Assembly: GCA_017562135.1 (NCBI GenBank)
Contig: QEYB01000911.1
Span: 1-64,000, forward strand
Reading direction: 5' to 3'
DNA from: Dipylidium caninum
Lineage: Eukaryota > Platyhelminthes > Cestoda > Cyclophyllidea > Dipylidiidae
Length of the DNA stretch: 64,000 bases
Position numbers and translations under genes: made by a program. Shown piece after piece: positions 57,901 to 64,000 of this stretch (positions are counted from its first letter, which is position 1; the number at the start of each line of letters is the position of its first letter). The notes under the pieces were generated by a model that ran no database searches, was not told where the DNA came from, and worked only from the letters and a program-made list of their open reading frames with translations.

Positions 57901-60900
57901 CCTAAGAAGAGTCAACGCCAAAGGGGAAGTGCTGTTTTATCGTAGGATCCTCGTATTCTTGTTGATACCACTCACAACTTCATTTAATGCTCCGCTTGCA
58001 TCGAGGCAGTGGGTAAGTAATTAGGTACTTTCAATGGCGTCCCATGGGGTCTCGTTTGGCTCTATCAAATTTCTAAGCATAGAGTACGATAAAGTCAGGT
58101 GTAAATCTGTGAAAGTCTTATTTTCGTTAACGGAAATGGGCTCAACCGCTCGCCACCTCTGCTAGCGCGTGAGTGCCTCCACATCGACAAAGACACTGCA
58201 CTGCGGTGACGTATGGGGCATATTAATCGTGGTAGGAGAGTGAAAGTGACACCCTCGTCTCAGCTGTAGTCGCGTGTTACTCTACCTGAGAGTCCCGCAG
58301 GAGTGCTCAGGACGTAATGACTGCCACCATCTGAGTGACTGACGGGCACTTGGCAGCTTCCCGCCGGTGACTCTTCATTGTGTCCGAGCTATTCGCCTCG
58401 GGGACCCGGTGCACCATGTGTGGCTACGCTTATACCGCACGTCAGGTATCGCGGCCGTCTGTCCGTCTCAATGATGTCCTTACTGGAGACGGGAGGTAGG
58501 CAGCAGTCACCATCCACAAAAGCAACTTAAATAGACTGCTGAGGAAGCTATTTAAATTGTGCTCTGAACTTTTCAGGCTCGCGTACATAGAAAGGAAGAT
58601 ACTAATTCCTGATAGACTTGTTAATTGAGCACCAAAAAAATACTGGGACACAAGCTATTGAGCCAGTCTGAAGTCGCGTAGTCTTAATGAGTGGCTAAAT
58701 GACTGGCTTTCCCTTGTTAAAACAACTGACATTTCTGACAAGAGTAACTACTGAGTGCCTTTAGACTGTCCGACTAGAGGTTCCCTACTGTCTGTAGAGA
58801 AGAAATCGTGATTTTATTAGCATTCCCAAAATAGCGCTCGAGTATCTAGTCGAGCTGTGGCCCCATGGGACCGTTTTGTCGACGTGTCCACACTCAGAGG
58901 ACATGTAATCTATGATTCCGCTGTGAGAGCACAACTAATTGCCTCCTCGGATTGGTCAGTGTCTTTCTCGTCTAAAGAAAATGGGCATGGGTGTATACAA
59001 CAAGAGCCTTCGGTGAATTTCTTCGCGGAGGGTGTCTCCTCTCCCCTCGAGGGTGGAGAATGTGTCAGCGCCTTGAGTGGCGAATGACTGTCAAGTCAGT
59101 AATTATTCAAGCTCGCAGTTCATAACGTAGGAGCGGTTGGTGTAGGGTGTTCATACTCAGTCTCCCACCAGGCATTCCAAAAACGCTAAGATATTCATCC
59201 ATGGATATACTACAAGGGGTCTCTCCTCGTTGTCATCCAGTTATTATCGTCGGCTGTGATTTTGTAAAGTTGGCTTGCAGCGACTTGACCTGGACTATGA
59301 TATTGAAATAGGCACAAATTTAATTTGCAGAGGTCGCCTTCAGAGCTCAGTACTTTACTGTACTGAATGTCTCATGTTCTTTCTTTGTACGCTTGTAAGC
59401 ACTTGGCATGGCGAATGATAATCTACCTCGAAGACCCTAACCAGCTTAGGTCGATTCAAGAAACTGAGACTTATTTTTGAATTTACTCAAACTACCTTGT
59501 AATAAAGCTTATTTTTAATATGATTATATTTTTAGGCCATAGCGAAATTGTTACCACGCATCCTGTAACGAGGTAGATATTCTCTCATAGTACCAACTGT
59601 GCTGGCCACTCTCATGAAATGGGACCACGTCACTCAACTCCCCTAATCTTTGTTAACCATGCTACAGATAAACAGCTCATTCTGATGTACCATTAACATG
59701 TTTAGCGGCGCGTAAAGAGTTCAATTTTGCCTCTTAAGGGAATAATGTGGATTGCGACGGGTACAGTATCGTTGTCTGCCAGGGGCTAAAGAGCACCATA
59801 ATCTCCATGATCTTCTTTCCCATTTGATATTATGACACTCAGATGACTAAGAGAAACTACCGACATTTACAAATCGGATAACCACCTTTTTATGGCCAAA
59901 TCGCCTGTTCCTCCTAAAGATGTGAGTACCTTCCAAGCGAGGTGGCCTTCCCTCGCTCCCATTGGCTCGCGCTCGACCAATCAACTCGCGGCACGGTTTA
60001 CTGGCTCCAGTTAGTATGACCTGACGAAAATAATGTCATTTTTAATTAATGTGGAAAAGACGCCAGAAATCGGGCGGTCACACAGAGGTGACACAAAGTG
60101 ATGCACTATTTGAAAATGCCTATAAAGATGCTACTCAATTCCTCGAAAGAATATGGGTCTCAGACTTTGTCCTCCGACCAGTAAGTGGTTAAACGGAGAC
60201 CCGAAAGAATATGACATCCCAAACGTCACTTTATAACATTGTGTTAGATTACATAAGGGCTTATAGTCAAATCCCCTTCGTTTACAACATGTGTAATCTT
60301 CTTTCAACAGGAGTGGCTAAATATACTGTCTGCCACGTCATCCTGGCTAGGTTCCTGAATCCATTTTAAATGATCGCGACAATCCTGCACTATTCATTCT
60401 TACGCCATCGAAGACAATATTTGCGTGGGGAAGTACCTTATGAAGCGGCACTTCCAGAATCGAATTAGTTCAGTCTCCACCATTCCTTCTTTCTCTACTC
60501 AAAGATTTCTGGCATTGTTTGAGTTGGTCATTTGTCGTGTCTTTTGTACCTCGTCCACAACGAAGATGGCTTTCACCACTGACTTAGACAGGAAGAGAAT
60601 CTGACCACTGCCACTGTAACAGATGAGGCGACTCTATTAAATTGAGATGTATTTCTGCGTACCAGAATGACCGCAACGAAGGTCCTTCGGCCCTTAATAA
60701 TATCAAATCTTTTCCATACCGGCGGACAGATGTTTTCTACAATTCTTGATCATCCTTCCTTATATGGATGAATCTGAGGGGAACCTTATTTATTACAGTC
60801 CATCTCAATGAAGAAAGTACTTTCCTTTGTTTTAGCACATCAATGCATCGGTTGTAAAGGGAGTAATTAGACGTGCGGCAGGGCTGTCTGGAGCCCCTCT

Positions 60901-61326
60901 GGTTCTCTGTCCCTTTGAGATTAAGAGGCACATAAGACTCGGCTACACGCCCAGGAACTTGAATCTCCTTCGCTTAATGCTCCCTGACATCCTAAGGTGG
61001 TAGTAAAGAAGAGAAACGTTCTGAGGACACCTGGACGACATAAAGTCCGGTTTGAAGGTGATAATTTGTATGGGCCACCTTCACTTCGAGGAGTAGTGCG
61101 ACCGATGACAAAGCGGTGGGGGAGCAACAATGTCCCTTCAAAAGTTGTCTTGCCAAGCCTCAAATAATTCCGCTTAGGCAGATCCATGTGGGAGTGATTG
61201 GGTGTTTCCTGCTGCCCTCGTCGAGGCGCGAACCTACTCCCACCGTTCGCCCCTGACAGGAGACAGTGACAAGTGCCCATCACAGACACTTGAACAGTGA
61301 GAAGGCGCTTATCAGTGCTGCTGTCA

Positions 61327-61339
61327 GGGGGGGGGGGGG
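61327..61339 (+). repeat. Poly-G tract (13 bases)
   Basis: An uninterrupted run of 13 guanines in non-coding sequence. It shares the length-unstable homopolymer character of the tracts at 23134 and 38512. Confidence 0.95.
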
Positions 61340-62856
61340 AGGTATGTGTCCTGAAAACATTTTTTCTGGCAGTTTTAGCTGTACGCAGAGATAATCCCAT
61401 GGAATAAAGAAATGAATACTCCCTGCTAGATGAACAGAAGACGATAATACAACAGTTTGTTCTATATTAAACAGAACGGCCCAAAAGTGCTGATTATTGC
61501 ACATACGACTCAACTTATTGAATCAACAGGGCATGACCTTCTGGTCGCGTCGGCTGGATGTGGCTTGGAGATCTCGAGTAAAACGTTCCCGCTTTCCTAC
61601 ATCCATTAAATCAAAACCACTCTTCTCTTCGAGCTGACAGGGAGTTGGCGTGTTTTTTGGCGGGCTGGTCACTGTCAGATGGTCGGCCAAAACAAAAACA
61701 GTTGGTCGGAACAACCACCGCTTCCGAGACATCCCTTCTCTTGACAAGATAATTTGCTCACATTAGATATCATAAACAACATTGACCGGTAGGGGAATGT
61801 AGTCACATGGAGCAGTTGAAGACTTCCTCTGCTACGTTTTAACTTCAGCGCTTCATTTCGCAAAACATCAGTCCTGTTCGAGGTGGTATTTTCTTCTTCC
61901 CACTGTCAAACGAGGGGACTGCAGGACCACTACACGTGCTCCAAGCGTTCATTTCATTTATGTATCCCTCTCCCCGACGCCCAACCACAAGACTTGGCGG
62001 GAGGAGGCAACAATCGTACAGATTTTACATAATTGTCATACAGATAGGATGACAAGTTGAGATAGACAGCCTGTAGCAATTGTCGCGATTTCGGTAACGA
62101 CACTTACCCAGGCTAAAGGACAGTCCTTTACTCGGAGTGCGAAACGTCTGCCAGCCATGATGAGTGGATGGGCCTTCCCAAGATGCCGCTTGCAGACGCT
62201 TGGTGACATGACACTGTTTGCTACAAGTGACAAATTGGTTGTTTCCATTTTACACATCACACCGCCTCGAGTGATTAAATGCGCAACGTCTAGGGTGGAT
62301 GGGCGCCATGCCGAGTCCACAGTGTTCGTGTCTGTGTGTAGCCGACCGCTTCCCACTCGGCCACCTGGCCTAAGCTTCCTCTTCACCCGCGGTGCCACAT
62401 CAAAGAAAAGTAGGTGTTGAGAATAGACCTGAATTCTCCTCGGTCCGATCATGTGAACCAGTCGTATTAGAAGAATATCCGCTCTGTTGTAGACACACCG
62501 ACTGCAACGAAATGTGGATGTGATACTCGAGTGGCACGCCGAGTACCGCCTCAGGGGGGACCACTTTGACCTTGTGGACGTTCTCACACACATTCACATG
62601 CATCAAATGAGGTGAGTTAGGGCCTCCTAGTAGAAGCTTGGAAAACAAAGGGGGCACTACAATCTATTTCACCACAACGAAGTTGTGATGGCACTTTAAA
62701 ATTCAAAATGGCAAAGAAATATGGACTTTTTTCGAGAAAAACTGCCCCAATCCCCTTCCGGTCACACGAACAACAGAAGCTGGCGAACTCTCATGCCAGA
62801 CAAAAGATCATTTGAACCTTCTTACTTCCGAGTTCACGTCTCAAGGTTTGTTTTAG

Positions 62857-62953
62857 AAAGGAGCTGACTATCCTTCGCCGCGAAAACGCTTCCCTCAAGG
62901 AGAAGATAAGGAATCTGGAGGCGGCTGCGTCTGCCGTATCCCAGACGGGTTGA
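62857..62953 (+). CDS. Terminal exon of a coiled-coil protein
   Basis: The exon follows a pyrimidine-rich acceptor (aggtttgttttag, ending at 62856) and, in the frame that begins with one leftover base, encodes KELTILRRENASLKEKIRNL, then EAAASAVSQTG and a TGA at 62951-62953. Leucines and isoleucines fall in heptad register, so this is the end of a coiled coil or leucine zipper. The pattern is reminiscent of the zipper end of TSC22-type or bZIP proteins, but 31 residues are too few to assign a family. A second frame is also open through the exon, but lacks the heptads. An aataaa at 63000-63005, 47 nt after the stop, supports a genuine gene end. Upstream exons were not found. Confidence 0.55.
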
Positions 62954-62999
62954 GACTATTTTTGCCTTGTTACCCTCTTTTGCGTAAAGTTTACTAAAC

Positions 63000-63005
63000 A
63001 ATAAA
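63000..63005 (+). terminator. Poly(A) signal aataaa after the coiled-coil exon
   Basis: Canonical hexamer 47 nt after the TGA at 62953, giving a short 3' UTR typical of compact flatworm genes. Confidence 0.6.
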
Positions 63006-64000
63006 CTCCCCCCTCCTTTTCATTGCTTGAGCAATTTGTAATGCCAATGGCAAATTATTTCTCGTACACAAAACATTGGTGAAGAAGGTCGCACCATCGT
63101 CGATTAATCACGAATCCGCCAAGATGTCCCCAAAACTCCCACAACATACAGTAAATCATTATGTGGGAGAGGCGGAACTTCGCCCATCTCAACGACATCG
63201 TCGCTGTGCAATATGATGTATGTGCGGTCGGTTACATCAAAGAGTTAGCGACGGCGCGAGGCTACTGAATTGAGAGAAATTAGGTCTTTTTGAGGCCTCG
63301 GATACGATGGATCCGACAGGAGTGTCACTGTTCGCTCTTCTTGGCTCATTTGCAACTAAAAATACTTCATGAGGAGACAGCAATTTGGGCGACGCTTAGA
63401 ATTCGACCTACCTCATTGTTCGGTCACTGCTCATTTGTTAGTTAAAGTCGCCGAGTCGGTGGTGATGTTCGCTAGAGTAAGTGAGGATATAAAACTCGAA
63501 TCCTGTGAACTTCTGAAGCTCTTGATCTACGCCACTTCTGCCGCAAAAAGAGGTGTTAACGAGGCGAGAGTTAACAATTACATATTCCGCTGACTAGGTT
63601 ACTAGCTCATCCCTCAACCCAAGTTCCTCCTGGTGATCTTCGTCCCCCACGACTCTACCGCGTGGGTGGGAGATTACCCTTCTTATCCATTTGCCCAGCC
63701 CGCAGTAGTTTGGAGTAAGGAGGGCACACCGACTTGTTTCAGGGCCTCAAACTGCTCGCGGTTGTCACATTCGTGCACATTCCGGCCAGCATGTCGACTA
63801 AGCGAAAAATCACGCTGACTCCCGCATGCCACTCTACTCGGCCCAGCCAGCAGCATTCAACACGGTCCACGGCTAGGCCCAAGGTTAGGAGCGGTACTTG
63901 GGTAGGACGAACTCATTGTTAACACCAAGAACGCCTCCGCATTAAGCTGAGGATTGGCGACTGACATACTTGGGATCACCGCAGATCAAAGGGAATAATT
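63006..64000. other. Right-hand flank, no gene recognised
   Basis: A plus-strand frame at 63369-63593 (SVTAHLLVKVAESVVMFAR) has a protein-like composition and contains an internal gtaagt donor after MFAR, but I recognise no family and no partner exon. Nothing else stands out. Confidence 0.3.

Larger units (their letters stand above)
57177..62856. other. Spacer, upstream exons of the 62857 gene may lie here
   Basis: No gene family is recognised. A 24-base unit is tandemly duplicated at 57853-57900 and a 13-G run occurs at 61327-61339. Open frames on the minus strand at 61400-60921 and 62593-62036 are unremarkable. The plus-strand gene that ends at 62953 must have exons here, but I could not identify them. 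Confidence 0.4.

Noticed and set aside
63369..63593. 74-codon plus-strand frame with helix-like composition
   Set aside because: No family, no upstream acceptor in phase, and an internal gtaagt; kept only as a note in the flank entry.
1..64000. Bacterial-style features: operons, CRISPR arrays, insertion sequences, tRNA clusters
   Set aside because: Spliced eukaryotic genes dominate, and no repeat-spacer arrays or cloverleaf genes were seen on either strand.

Overview
The window looks like nuclear DNA of a flatworm, most likely a tapeworm. This is inferred from split eukaryotic genes in which introns of about 1 kb coexist with mini-introns of 33-55 nt, from the animal gene families present, and from long gene-poor spacers. 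There are no bacterial-style operons and no clear tRNA or rRNA genes. Only proteins whose family could be recognised by eye are named; most of the short open frames in the spacers look like noise.

Layout. 996-9371 (+): USO1/p115, a Golgi vesicle-tethering factor. Its nine 3' exons are clean, but its four 5' exons carry frame-breaking indels. 9710-12117 (-): Tubby-family gene, complete tubby domain in five exons, one intron with a GC-AG splice pair; it converges tail to tail with USO1. 12118-24281: gene-poor, with a few orphan minus-strand candidate exons (best one 16695-17212) and a decayed Gypsy-like protease remnant near 23.6 kb. 24282-25903 (-): 3' part of a large helical protein, possibly MMS22L-like, with two mini-introns and one frame break. 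29723-34183 (+): an intact, intronless 1486-aa PLEKHH/MAX-1 family protein (coiled coil, two PH domains, MyTH4, FERM). 34184-48350: 14 kb spacer with one candidate membrane-anchor exon and a strong hairpin. 48351-48911 (+): NDUFB9, a complex I subunit, split by three introns of 40, 33 and 35 nt. 52.4-54.5 kb: two orphan minus-strand candidate exons. 55563-57176 (+): single-exon MATH-domain protein. 62857-62953 (+): last exon of an unidentified coiled-coil gene followed by a poly(A) signal.

The recognised genes are unrelated housekeeping, trafficking and signalling genes (Golgi tethering, ciliary/phosphoinositide signalling, respiration, cortical cytoskeleton), and no shared pathway is apparent. 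I found no convincing new multi-gene system. The most interesting points are the contrast between broken and clean exons in USO1, its remodelled C-terminus and micro-exons, the GC-AG intron of the Tubby gene, the mini-introns, and the large intronless PLEKHH gene among intron-rich neighbours.
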